Shown here: one piece after another, positions 33,473-44,045 of the stretch
Layout: the number at the start of each line of letters is the position of its first letter
Position numbering within the stretch: the stretch's first letter is position 1
NCBI GenBank assembly: GCA_001414485.1
Contig: LLEY01000047.1
Coordinates: forward strand, 1-64,000
Length of the DNA: 64,000 nt
Source: Calycina herbarum
Lineage: Eukaryota; Ascomycota; Leotiomycetes; Helotiales; Pezizellaceae
Direction: 5' to 3'
Translations under genes and position numbers: made by a program
Notes under the pieces: generated by a model
Database searches by the model: none
Told to the model about the DNA's origin: nothing
The model's input: the letters and a program-made list of their open reading frames with translations, nothing else

Positions 33473-34810
33473 TCAGTGTCTAACACAATGTTCGCCGTAA
33501 TCGAGCAAAGTATTTTCCTCCCCCGAAACCAACCGACTCTCAACGTAGCATTCCAAGAGATCGATGGAGTTACGAAACAATGCACACTCTCCTGAATATT
33601 TGGGATCTTCCCAGAAGCACATAGACAATGCCGTGGCATGATCCAAAAGGTCAAGCAACTCGCTCTTTGGTCTCCAACCCTTCCTCTTATTTTTCCTTCT
33701 CTTCGCCAACTCGCAGCACAGATCATCGATGAGTTTGTCACTTGGTCGATAGCCAAACCCAGCTCCACCATTTTCCAGTTTCGCATATGTGTGCTTTCCG
33801 AGGTAGATGATCAGGTCCCAAGCGAGTTGTAACCCTCGTGCTCCAACGTATGATAGGTGGTCAATATCTCTGACGTATTGGCACATAACTCTGCTGAGGT
33901 CGTCTGATGATTCGCCCTGTCTGCTCTCAATCAAAGCTGCCCAGATGGCATACTTTGCATCAATCGCCTCGTAGATTGCATCTGCAAGGACTTTGTCTGC
34001 TCCAAATTGATTGTCGAGGTTACGTCGAATGGAATCGGGGGTTTCTGCTCATCAATGTTAGCATGGCTCTAGAGTCTATTTTGCACGGGGCTCGCTGACT
34101 TAAAACCAAGCGCTCCGTGACAATAAACTCGTACAGCCACTGAAGTTGTCTTTCGTAATCAGAAGGTAACGGATCGAGCAGATGTTCGACGCCAATGTCT
34201 TCATAGATACGGTAGGCAGAGAATGAAGCTCCTAAGATATAATCAGTAGATGATCGAGAATTGAGATGAATTTAATACTTTTTTGGCCTGTCTCCTTGAC
34301 TAGGAAATCCTGCAACTCTTGGATTTGAGTTCGGAGGTCACCAACATACTCATCTCCCTTGGTCCAAGGGTCCTGGAATGGGTTCCTGTCAACGAGATAA
34401 CGAAGGGCATCGGCATCAGAGTCCCAGGGCCGGCTTTCCGCCTCTTCGTAGCTGAACAGAGTTTTAGGGTAACGAACGAAATGACCATCTAATTTCTGGC
34501 TCTCTGTCTTTTCGTAGTTAGATAATGCATCGGAGAGGTGGCCAGCGGCATGCTCATCGTAGTTCAAGGTGTGGCTTTCCCTCGCCCTGTGGTTGACTGG
34601 CGCGTCAACATCTTGATAATTGGTAGTCGGGAGTCTAGAACGATAGGGTTCTTGAAGGGAAAGTGGGCGGGCACGCTTGCGGGATGGCTCTTCAATATCT
34701 CCTGTACTGCTGACTCCAATGGCCTCTTCCAAGAGTTGCAGGTTCCGTTTGTGAGAGGGCACAGGTGCAAAATCTGTAAGGTCAATGACTTCTGCCTTGA
34801 TGCGTTCCAT
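33473..34810 (-). CDS. Hypothetical protein, 411 aa (3 exons)
   Basis: Exons 34810-34279, 34231-34100, 34044-33473 sum to 1236 nt. The N-terminus MERIKAEVIDLTDF has a short VIDLTDF stretch reminiscent of SUMO-interacting motifs, followed by a basic KRARP patch that could be a nuclear signal. Residues 60-170 are charged and probably disordered. The C-terminal 230 residues are mostly helical (ADAIYEAIDAKYAIWAALIE, GARGLQLAWDLIIYLGKHTY, LLDLLDHATALSMCFWEDP). No signal peptide, membrane span or catalytic motif is visible. I recognise no family. The intron 2 acceptor could be either of two AGs three bases apart. The coherent frame over three exons argues for a real gene. Confidence 0.65.
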
Positions 34811-37794
34811 GGTGAGGATGAGGGGGTTTGACTTATCGTGGTGGAATGTTGTTGTGTTGTGTTTGGGAGAGCAAGAGAACCGCGCACATCTCTTCCATCA
34901 GTGGTTGACGCGTTGAGCAACGCGGGAAGGAGCGACCTTGAGGTTGCTTCTTCTCCTCTCCTCAACTCGACCACCTGGGAGACGGGCTCGCGGTCGTTCC
35001 TTCTCTGTCTGACTTGTCACACGACCAAGTAAGAATACCAGGAGAAGTGCCGGGCACCTAAGGTCGCTCCTTCCCTCTCGCTTCCACTGCCTCGGTCTAG
35101 AACCCGCTCTAAATGAGGAGCGATAAGGGAAGTACGAACAGAAGATTGATCTCGTCATATACAATATCTTGTCGTCGAAAATGGTATCCATCGCGGTGGG
35201 CAGGCCGAGCACACGTGAGGTGGGATTCTCATCTCATGATTCTCGAATTTTCCAATGAGTTAGTAACAGGGAATAGGTTGATGCCCTCACCGCGTAGGCA
35301 AATATATATTTTCGCGTCCCAAACTCTGACGATACCTTGCAACTGGTTCATTTTCTACGAGCTGTTGCAAGATTTGAGGCAAGTACCTAGGTACACCCAA
35401 TTCTCTAAAGAGAGCCTCGTACACTTGTATTTTCTTTCTTCTTTCAAACGTGCTCGTACAAGAATAGTATTCGCTCTTCTGATATTGCACCCAGAGTAAC
35501 CTAGAATGCCCGAGCTCCCAACTACTGCTGTTTCTTGGGTCCATGTAGAGCCCTTAGAGTCCAGTTAGCGCAATTGGGTTGTGCGTCAACTCCCAAGAAT
35601 TGGAGGGAAAAAAGGAAATGGGGCCTACTTGATCCCGCATGTCTTAAGGCTATACTTAATTGTAGGTCAGAATGTACGCAGTGACAGAGTTCTTGATCAT
35701 CCTTTACTTCTTGGGTTCAAGTAGACCTGGGGAAGCAGCATGGCAGACAGGAGTCAGGTTGAGTTGAGTTGGAAAACTGAAAAGAGGGTGACAACTTGGA
35801 GCGAGACTCGAGTTGACCTGGTCGAGGTCATCCTCCTTTGCCTGGCAACCACAGGAGCGGGGTCAAGTCCTTCCCATACACCAACCTCACGCTATCACGA
35901 TGAGAGCTGCTGAAGTCGTTCCTTGTCAAGTGAGGGTGCCTCCAGAGTATAAAAACCCCTCCCCATGGATATATATAAGCTTTATTGTCTTCAAAATCGG
36001 ATGGCGGGGGTGAGAATCTTCTATTGCAGTAGCTTCCAGTCCAACTCTTTGAAATAGGTAGCACATTTGAACATGTGTAGCGGACACACGGCGCAGCTTT
36101 GAATTCATGAATGAGAGTCTGTTCGTCCCTCGTTCAGCAAACCTTTTCCACCTAAGCCTCAAGCTCTTTGCATGGCTGATCGGCGGGCCTGAAGCCAGGT
36201 GCGCGCCTTTCTTATCGACAGCATGCTCTTCAACTTGGGTCTCGTCGAGATGTAGTAACCATTCCGCGAGCAACATCTTTCAAAGGCCCGCAGCTTGGTC
36301 CCGAGATCGAGGTCCCCCCTTCCCTCCACTGACTTGACCTCAATTGGGCCACCTCGGAACCAAGTTAAGGCAAGAGAGAGAAAGAACGGCTCTGACCACT
36401 TCCTAGTTGTACCCTTCATATATACGATGTTTGTCGTCGAGATCGAATCGATGGGATAAGGTTCTCTTCCAGTGGTTTCCGCTCCATATGATGGCCTCTT
36501 TCCCAATGCAAGCTCTTTGCAGGCTGACCAACTGGTTCAACCTAGGAGGGCATTGGCCAGAACTTGCTTGTGCTTGATATTTGATACCTCGGGAATCCCA
36601 TCAGCACATAGCAATCAGCCATAGTATCTTTAAATGGCCTCTGGACTTGGGACGGAGTATTGCCTTCATTATTCTCAGAAGTTCTCAGAAATCCATCAAC
36701 AATCAAGCACAAGCAAGGCTGTTCAGACGAGGTACCGCTAGGAAGGTAGGGTGTTTGCAATGGCAAAAGGGGGTACCATACTTTCGAGCAGAAGATTCGA
36801 GGGCACATCGATGCACGAAAAAGAAGAGGAGGTTGGTGAAAGAAGCCGTCGGAAATCAAACCATTCCGTGCCGCTTCCGACCCGACCCCGATCCGCCCGC
36901 CATCCGAACCCCGAAATAAATCCCTGTCATCCCCCAACAAACCATCACCACCTCCTAAACAAATATCCGCCCTCCCCCTATCATCTCCAAACCATTTTTC
37001 TTATCCGCCATACCCCCCCCCGAAACCTACATCTCAAAAACCTAAACGAGGCTTTGTTGCACATCGCAGAGAAGCCGAGACTATCCGCCCCGTCGGATAA
37101 AGATTCCCATCGATGGCAATGTGGCCAGATAGGAGGGGTGTGGAATGATTTTTGGGGCTGGTATGGGGTGGTAGTTGTTGAGTAATAGGATGTTTTGAGG
37201 GGTGAGGGACGGACATCGGAGGTTTCTTGGGCGGAAAGACGGATTTTGCGGATTGACGGCATTTTTTTGGGATGGGATTCTGTCGAGTTGCGAAGCCGGC
37301 GGAATGAGGGGTCCGAGATGGAGGAGGGGGATCAGGTGAGTTGGGGATATTTTTCCCATCTGCTGTTTCTGTTCGTCTTTTTTTCAATTCTGTATCTGTT
37401 CTTGGGATTGTTTGAATTGAGGGGATTCTCGAAGAAAATCCCATCTCCAAGATTATCCATTTTGCCATCCTGCCATTGTTTCGTTTGGAATTTCGTGATA
37501 TCAGTCAGTGTGCAGCTCTCTACATTATTTTTAGAATGAAGTCAGCAGGAGCGCAAAATCTACTTACTTTTTGCGTTCGTCATGTCCTGTCTATAGTTAT
37601 TATCAAGCAATGACGGCCTTCACGCGTGAAGGGTGAGTTGTATCTTGAGAAACATGATAATTATTCTGCGCATATCCTAAAGCATCCATAAACTCCCAAT
37701 TCCATATCTTTTACCGCCTTCTGCTCTAAAAACCACCTCGCATTATGATTACATACATTCCCATTTTTCTCATCATTCATCTCTCACCTATACA
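34811..37794. other. Three-kilobase non-coding region
   Basis: Many short open frames on both strands (35113-37539) contradict each other and none shows a domain or a clean splice model. It contains a TATATATAAG sequence about 35970 and two diverged copies of a CAAGCTCTTTGCA-type segment (36160, 36509), perhaps old duplications. No gene is supported. Confidence 0.45.
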
Positions 37795-38813
37795 CTATGA
37801 AGCGCTGGTGTAAACTGTACTCCAGTTCGGGTTCTCCGTCACAATGAAAACATTTGTCACCACCCTCGTTACCGAAGTGTAGCTGTTTACACTGAGAGTA
37901 TCACTCTGAATAATCGTCTTCAGCGGGTTGGCACTCGTCACGACACACGAGCAAAGGATGTATAATGCCTCCACACCCATATGAAGGAATGTCGGGAAAG
38001 GAATATCATCTCGTTTCATGAGTGCTGGAGGAGCTGGAGCTGCTGTGGTAGCAGCTGGCGATGGTGCTGAACATCCTGCCTGTTTTCTTGTTAGTCTCTT
38101 CTCAAATTTCACTCTTGCCAGTACTGCTGGAGGAGTTAGGGGAGGAACATACAGGCAATAAATCCCCACACCCCCTATCATACAAGAAAGCCACATTCTT
38201 CGCGTCAGGAAAGCCAACCGCCGCAACATCGCCATTATAAAAATTACACCTCGTCAACCCATTATCATTCACAATCTGAAAGCTTTTACAAGCTTCCATA
38301 CCCAGACACTCCTGGTGGCAAGATATCGAATCAAGTGGTTCCTTATAACTTATCAAATTATTCCCATTCCCATTTCCAGAGATATTGCATTGCAAGTCCG
38401 AATTTGCCGCTGGGGTTGGACATAGTGCCGTTACGGTGCTGGAGATGGTATTGATGGTTGTTGCTGTTGTCGTGGTTCTTGTGATTGAGGTGTGGGTTTT
38501 TGTTGGACCGGTTATTGTGGTTACGGCGGTATGAATATAGGATGTTGGACCGAGGAACTGGGAGCAGTAGGCTGAGGCGTCGAAGGATTGGGAGCTGGTT
38601 GGAGGTTAGTTTTTGATTATGTTGCGTTTGAAATCATGTGCTTTTACTTACGGGTGTAGTAGGCTGGAAACACGATCTTCATTTGAAGCACAATCTACTC
38701 GTATTAGCTTTGGAAAAGGGAATTGCTTTTGGAGACATACAACTTGGAGTATCCCAAGCAAGAGCAGGGACGGCTGCCACTAAAAGCGCAGTGAGTGAAA
38801 GTACTGGTATCAT
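37795..38813 (-). CDS. Secreted PAN/apple-domain protein (4 exons)
   Basis: Exons 38813-38741, 38694-38652, 38594-38153, 38079-37795; total 843 nt (280 aa). Residues 1-19 (MIPVLSLTALLVAAVPALA) form a clear signal peptide. Then a Cys-containing segment, a Thr-rich linker (TKTHTSITRTTTTATT) likely O-glycosylated, and a PAN/apple-like module. The module spans roughly CNISGNG.. through C.QECLGMEACKSFQIV..GLTRCNFYNGDV...FLYDRGC, with its disulfide cysteines. A second Pro/Ala-rich linker and a hydrophobic Thr/Val-rich C-terminus follow. PAN modules bind protein or carbohydrate, so an extracellular or wall location is inferred. No catalytic domain. A TATA-like element precedes it by 116 nt. Confidence 0.85.
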
Positions 38814-39384
38814 GATGTCTGATCGTTTCAAAAATAATCTCAAGTTTAGAAAGAAGAAGAAAGTCAAAAAGCTATCAAGCTTGCTTCAAACTCCAAGTCC
38901 CTCTCCCAAAGCCGTCTTACATCCCTCATATATACACCAACCAAAAACCCAACAAACCTCATCCCCACGTGCCAAAACATCCTTCTAAATCCGGCAAAAC
39001 ATCCAGGCACACCTTCCCTCTCACAAACATTCTCGGATCCCACCGAGTCAACAGGCTAAAGTATCCCACAAAAGGTCATAAATTGAATTCTGATATCATC
39101 CATATTTCTTTTCCTGCATGGGACCTGTTCTACCTTCTCTAAGTGGTGTAGACTATCTGTCATTCTTTTGTGTGTCAGCATGATGAGCGTTTATCGATGC
39201 AGGGCGGAGGTAAGGGGGGTGATGTTCAGTGGAGGTTGTTTTTCTGTGTGGACATTGGGAATTTGAAATTGCACTGTTGTTCCCCTTGAAATATGGATGT
39301 CCACCTTGAGGTATAGGACGATAGCCAATGAGTTCTTTCCGTTTCTTTGGGAATTGAGATTGCCTGTTGACATGGGGAGGGGAG
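38814..39384. other. Upstream of the PAN-domain gene
   Basis: Promoter-proximal sequence for the minus-strand PAN-domain gene, ending at the boundary of a MITE. No independent gene supported. Confidence 0.4.
38929..38934 (-). promoter_or_regulatory. TATA-like box TATATA
   Basis: TATATA about 116 nt upstream of the PAN-domain gene ATG (38813). The distance is almost the same as for the secreted peptide gene's TATA. Positional inference. Confidence 0.35.
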
Positions 39385-39681
39385 CACCAGGGGGTGCAAA
39401 AATTCGTGACTGTACTTCGTCCTAGGCGTAACAGTCCATAACGGGGCCTCCTAAATAAACCCTGCTTTACTGGGTCCCGCTATGGACTATTTCGCCTGGG
39501 ACGAAGTAGTCCCCTCGCGCTTTCCCTTCTACAATTGTCCTAAAACTTCTAGGAGAATGAAGTCACTATAAATATAATTGTTCTAGTCGTTTAGGACAAT
39601 AATATTCATTCTCCCAGTCTTAAGCAAACAATCGGGTAAGCAGCACTCTTGGTCAGTTACGAATTCCTGCACCCCCTGGTG
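39385..39681. mobile_element. 297-bp hairpin-rich MITE
   Basis: Terminal inverted repeats of about 28 bp: left CACCAGGGGGTGCAAAAATT, right the reverse complement CACCAGGGGGTGCAGGAATT. Candidate 4-bp target duplications GGAG flank it (39381-39384, 39682-39685). Inside are nested inverted pairs, CGTCCTAGGCG with CGCCTGGGACG and ATTGTCCTAAAAC with GTTTAGGACAAT, so a single strand could fold over nearly its full length. No coding capacity. The ends and target size differ from the TA-type elements elsewhere in the window. Confidence 0.75.
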
Positions 39682-39888
39682 GGAGGCTAAGCTTTTCCGA
39701 CCCTGTCGTTACCAAAAATTTTCCACTTATGGTTTCCTGTTAAAATCACACGGAAGGTGACAAGCAGTTCATGTTTGCTCTTTTAAGTGGACGGTCAGCC
39801 CAGTAAGCTCTTATTTACTCTATTATATGTATATGTCTCCACTTCAGGAACCAAGCTTTTCCTTCCCGAAAAGATACAGGGGCCATTA

Positions 39889-40835
39889 ACCGATATCCCT
39901 AGTCAGTGCACGTCCCTGGCAAAAGCCCGCTCTTATATATTTCATTCTACTACGTAAAAAGTTAAATAAAACAATAACTATATATTAGATTTATATGTAA
40001 TTTGGTATATAGGTTAATAAAAGGTAATTAATTAGATAATAAGTATAAAAAACTATACATAGGTACGAAGTAGTAGTCTAATCTACTGTCTCGACCTAGT
40101 TTCCTATACTAGAGAGCTAACTACTTAAGCTAGATATGAAACCTTAAGAATAAGTATATAACTTGGCTTTTTAAGCTCTTTTTGTAATAGCCAGTCATCA
40201 GGAATAAGAATTGCCAAGGTTACGTGCCAGAGGAGATATAGGCCAGGTTTCAGGAATGTAATAGTTTACGTACCAGAAGGGTTACGTGTCAGATGGGATA
40301 CGTGTTGGAATGTCAGATTCAGACTTTGTTATTATCCGACCTCTTGTATATAGATGCCCTCTCTCTCTATTAGCAAAGGCCAATTTAGTCTTTTCCTTCG
40401 TATTAGAGCCTAGTATTCGCATATGTTATTCTATCGAACGCACTCCTATATACCTCTTTTGTAGTAATATCCGTTTCGTGCCGTTATATCTAGTTCTTCT
40501 CTACTCTACTCTTATATATCTCTTCTATAAGATTCTTAATAATAGAGGAAGTTAGTAGTATTCCTTAGTTTATAAGCTTATTAATCTACTGAATTAAGAC
40601 TTCCTCTTACTCTATAGTAAGTGCTTAGTAGTAAAAAGCAGTTACCTCTCTACGTAGTAGTACGGTCACAGCTATACTTCTTAGCAGTGTTAGAATAATT
40701 CTTAAACTCCCCTCTTTCTACTGCTAAGTTGATCTGGTGTGATTTGTCTGCTCTGGCCATGGTTAAAGTGGAGTAAAAAAGGGGGGTTTTGAAGTGGGCT
40801 TTTGCCAGGGACGTGCACTGGCTAGGGATATCGGT
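39889..40835. mobile_element. Decayed pogo/Fot1-like transposon (947 bp)
   Basis: Inverted repeats of about 42 bp (left ACCGATATCCCTAGTCAGTG, right the reverse complement with one change) are flanked by TA on both sides (39887-39888, 40836-40837). On the minus strand, ATG 40758-40760 starts a transposase N-terminus beginning MARADKSHQINLAVE and containing AKKYSCDRTT, the helix-turn-helix start typical of this superfamily. The frame then meets many TAA/TAG codons, and the interior is very AT-rich. The catalytic domain is missing, so it is an internally deleted, RIP-damaged, non-autonomous copy. Confidence 0.82.
40653..40760 (-). pseudogene. Transposase N-terminal fragment of the pogo-like element
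   Basis: About 36 intact codons from the ATG, covering the DNA-binding helix-turn-helix region. The reading then continues with in-frame TAA/TAG at positions where Gln or Trp codons are expected, as RIP produces. Recognised by resemblance to Fot1/pogo transposase N-termini. Confidence 0.65.
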
Positions 40836-40837
40836 TA

Positions 40838-41813
40838 CCGAACGTCTTGATTCCTGTTCGTATATCGTACTATTAAACACCTTATCACGAGTACTACTCT
40901 CAAATCAATTCTCACTTCGGGGAGCGATATCGGGAGTTTTTCTTTTCCTCAAATTTTCAGAGTGGTTTTTAGAGAGATGTAAGGCGTTGAAGTGGACGGA
41001 TTTTTACGAACTTCTTACCAATGCTTGACTGTGCATTTGTTGCAGGGTCGCAACCGATTTACGACAGGAGTTGAGGGGGAGTTTGGGAAGGTGTACAAGT
41101 ACCTCCGTACAAGTGGTGCAAGTTAGGTACGAGGTAATTAGCTTGTGCAAAGGGGATTTGAGGGGGTGATGCCCGAGTGGACCAATAGGTTGGGTTGGGT
41201 TATAGATGAAGATGCTGGGATGGGGATCCTGATCGGGAGTTTTCACGTAGTAGTGAGGTCGGTAGTTTTGTATGGAGTAAGTATCGACTTCGGAATTTTG
41301 TTCTAGATCACTTCAAGGGTTCTGCTAGCACTCGATATCAGAGCGAGAACTTCGAGCTCGAAGGTTATCTTGTCTCTCGAGTGTTGGTAGCGAACCTTCA
41401 CGAAGGCCAACACCCCCGTTGAACCAAACTTGAGAAAACTCATTACTCGGATAAACATGCCGAAGTGTTTGAATTCGGGATTGTCGGGAGGCTGAGCTTC
41501 GAAGCTTATATTCTTGAGTTCTGGGTTTGTTTGTTTTGGTGGTTGCAGGAGCTTTCGAAATCGAAGTCTCGCTTATTGATTCCTCTTCTTTGCTCACCAC
41601 AGGTGGAGGGTAGTCACTTCCTCACATTCTCTCAGACACGAAGATTTGGGACCCTTGAGTCGACCCTTTCAATGTCGGGACTTGTCCAATTTTCAAGTGT
41701 TGAACTTTTGAATTTTTTTACTCAAAATACTTTTTATGCCGAGGTTGATTCGTTCTTCGCCGTCTCCCAGGACCACTTACATACCAGATTCCTAAATTTA
41801 GAAAGAATCACAC
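40838..41813. other. 3' flank of the MetE-like gene, no gene seen
   Basis: A minus-strand frame 41600-41325 has protein-like composition but begins at GTG and has no splice context, so it is not called. Otherwise nothing supportable. Confidence 0.4.
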
Positions 41814-43173
41814 CTATGGCTCACCAGGCCAAACATCATCAGCAATACTCCTCACCAACTTCAACTTATTCTTCATATCCTCCCACCCCAACAAATTACC
41901 CTCCTCATGACTAGCAAACCCACACTGAGGACTAACACCCATCCGTCCCAAAGCTTCCTTCCTATCCGTCCCCGCCCCCTTAGCAATAACATCTGCAGCA
42001 TTAAAGATCCTCTCCTTCATCTTCTCCTTGTCCTCTAACTCCGGGAATTTACTCGTAATAACGCCCAGAATAACATTCTTATGTTTTGGTAAATGGAGAA
42101 GAGGTTCGAAGCCTCCGGCGCGAGGGGTATCGTATTCGAGGTAATAGGTTGCGACGTTCAGATCTTGGAATAGCTTTGTAGCTATACGGTCGTAACCGCC
42201 CTCGGAGAAGTGACGGGAGCCCATGAAGTTTCCGCGACAGATGTGCAGGCCGAAGTGGATCTTGGAGGTGTGAGCGGCGATGGAGTCGTTGTAGCATTTT
42301 ATGTAGGAGTCGAGGGTTTGTTCGGCAGTTTTGGTATTGGTTTTGTCTTCGATCCAGCCGGAGAGCATTTTTTCGGAGCAGAAATCTAATTTCTCGTTAG
42401 TCTATCATTTCTCAAACATCGTGATATGAATTGAGAGATAGAGGTAATGGGACTTACAAGCAAAATTAGGATCATCAAACTGCACATTTTTCACGCCAGC
42501 CTCATAAAGAATATCCAACTCAGTACTAACCGCCTTCGCAATATCCGCAAAGTACTCCTCATCATTCTTATAAACATCCTTGGGATATGCCTTGCCATCC
42601 TTATATCTCAAATGATACCAAGGGGGCGCAATCATCGTCAATTTAATTTCTCCCCATTTCTCTTTTGGAGTCAAAGTCTTGAGGTACTCGAATTGATCAA
42701 CAAGTGTGCTTTTTCCTTTGTGGCTGATCTTGGAGGTGCAGAGACATGATTGTCCTGGTTTATGACCTTTCTCGATGAAACCTGCGATGTCGGGGACGTA
42801 GGGTCGGAAGAGATCCATTGAGGGATTGCGGATTTCGGTCATTCCTTGGAGTTCTTCAAAGAAGGTTCCCCAGAAGACTGCTCGTCTGTTTTTCTCATCA
42901 GTCCCGACTCAACTCAAACATAAAAAAACAAGGGAAAGAGATAATGAGAGAAAAGGGGGCAACATACCGATACTCCCCATCAGTAATAGCACTAAACCTC
43001 GCCTCCTTCTGCACCTCAACGACCTCATTAATAGCCTCATTCTCAGCCTTGGTCAACTCCTCCTGTCCAATATCCTTACTCTCAAAAGCCGCTCTCTTCT
43101 TCAAGAAATCCTTAGGTCTCAATAGAGATCCCAGATGCTCGGCTCTGAAAGGGGGGTTACGGTGGATCGACAT
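41814..43173 (-). CDS. Cobalamin-independent methionine synthase-like (MetE C-terminal domain) protein
   Basis: Exons 43173-42968, 42885-42458, 42385-41814; 1206 nt, 401 aa. It is a single TIM-barrel of the MetE/UROD-like superfamily, about half the length of true MetE (about 760 aa), so probably not the housekeeping methionine synthase. These short proteins are candidate zinc-dependent methyltransferases acting on thiols. The usual zinc ligands are visible in order: HIC (His and Cys), a Glu in YYLEYD, and Cys in SPQCGFAS. Other motifs are FRAEHLGSLLRP at the N-terminus and VQFDDPNFAYF before the third exon. Start chosen at MSIHRNPPFRAEH. No targeting signal, so cytosolic is likely. Substrate unknown. 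Confidence 0.85.
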
Positions 43174-44045
43174 CTTTCTTGACTTCTTGTTCCCAGCAAT
43201 TCTTTGTGAAGTCCGAGAGAGTAGAAAAGAGGAAGAGAAGAGAGAAAAGATTTCGAGAGTGGGAGGAAGGAGGAATCAAACAAGATCCAGCCTCAATGAT
43301 GATAGTAGCTGCCCCGCTCGACCGTTTGCCCCGCACTTAGTCCCAGATGTCCCACTAAGTTGGAAATTCCCGGTCATTGAACCGTTCACTTAGATATGGA
43401 TTCGCGTGGGATAAGACATCGAATTGGGTAAGTAGCTTGTCATAACTATGACATTCCCGATCTGAAATCGGGAAATAAATTAAAGTTTGATGTGCAGGAG
43501 AAAATGGGGAACTGAGGGTACTTAGGTAGAGTTCCGATTTGTAGCTCCCCACGAGTTCAATATCGAGCCCCACTATTAGCAATTAAGTCTGCAGTAACCC
43601 CTCAAGAGATCTTGATTAATTAATCGCGAGCTTGGATCAATTGAGTTTTGAATCTTGATATTCGCACACTTGCGCATTTTATTTTTGTTCAATCAATTCT
43701 CAAAGGAGTTCTTGAAGTTCTTGTATCTTCTCGAGAAGCTCAGATATCTCAGTGGGGCTTTCTCCATGTGGGGCTTTGAAGATGTACTTGAACGAAGAAA
43801 ATACAAAACAAAGGAAAACAGATAATCGTGATAATCATTTTTGTACAGTATTATAATGCTAAAAGTATGTCGTGTCCCTATCAAACCCCCCTGTCAATCC
43901 AAGATAAAATATCCTAAACGACGGAACAACCTCCCAAGGTATCCTAAAAATGCGAACGATGCCTCCTTCGAATGCCAGTAACGCCGTTCCAAAATGCTGA
44001 AACCCATATTACTGGGCTTTGGTGGATATAATAAGTGCTCATCTT
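43174..44045. other. Intergenic between MetE-like gene and glycosyltransferase
   Basis: About 870 bp holding the MetE-like promoter and the 3' flank of the glycosyltransferase gene; both genes are on the minus strand. No gene supported. Confidence 0.45.

Noticed and set aside
35113..37539. Several 100-145-codon frames
   Set aside because: Contradictory on both strands, no domains, no consistent splice model.
30000..38800. Secondary-metabolite cluster around the zinc-cluster regulator
   Set aside because: No polyketide synthase, NRPS, terpene cyclase or P450 gene lies nearby.
41325..41600. Minus-strand 91-codon Ser/Arg-rich frame
   Set aside because: Starts at GTG, no adjacent exon found and no family.
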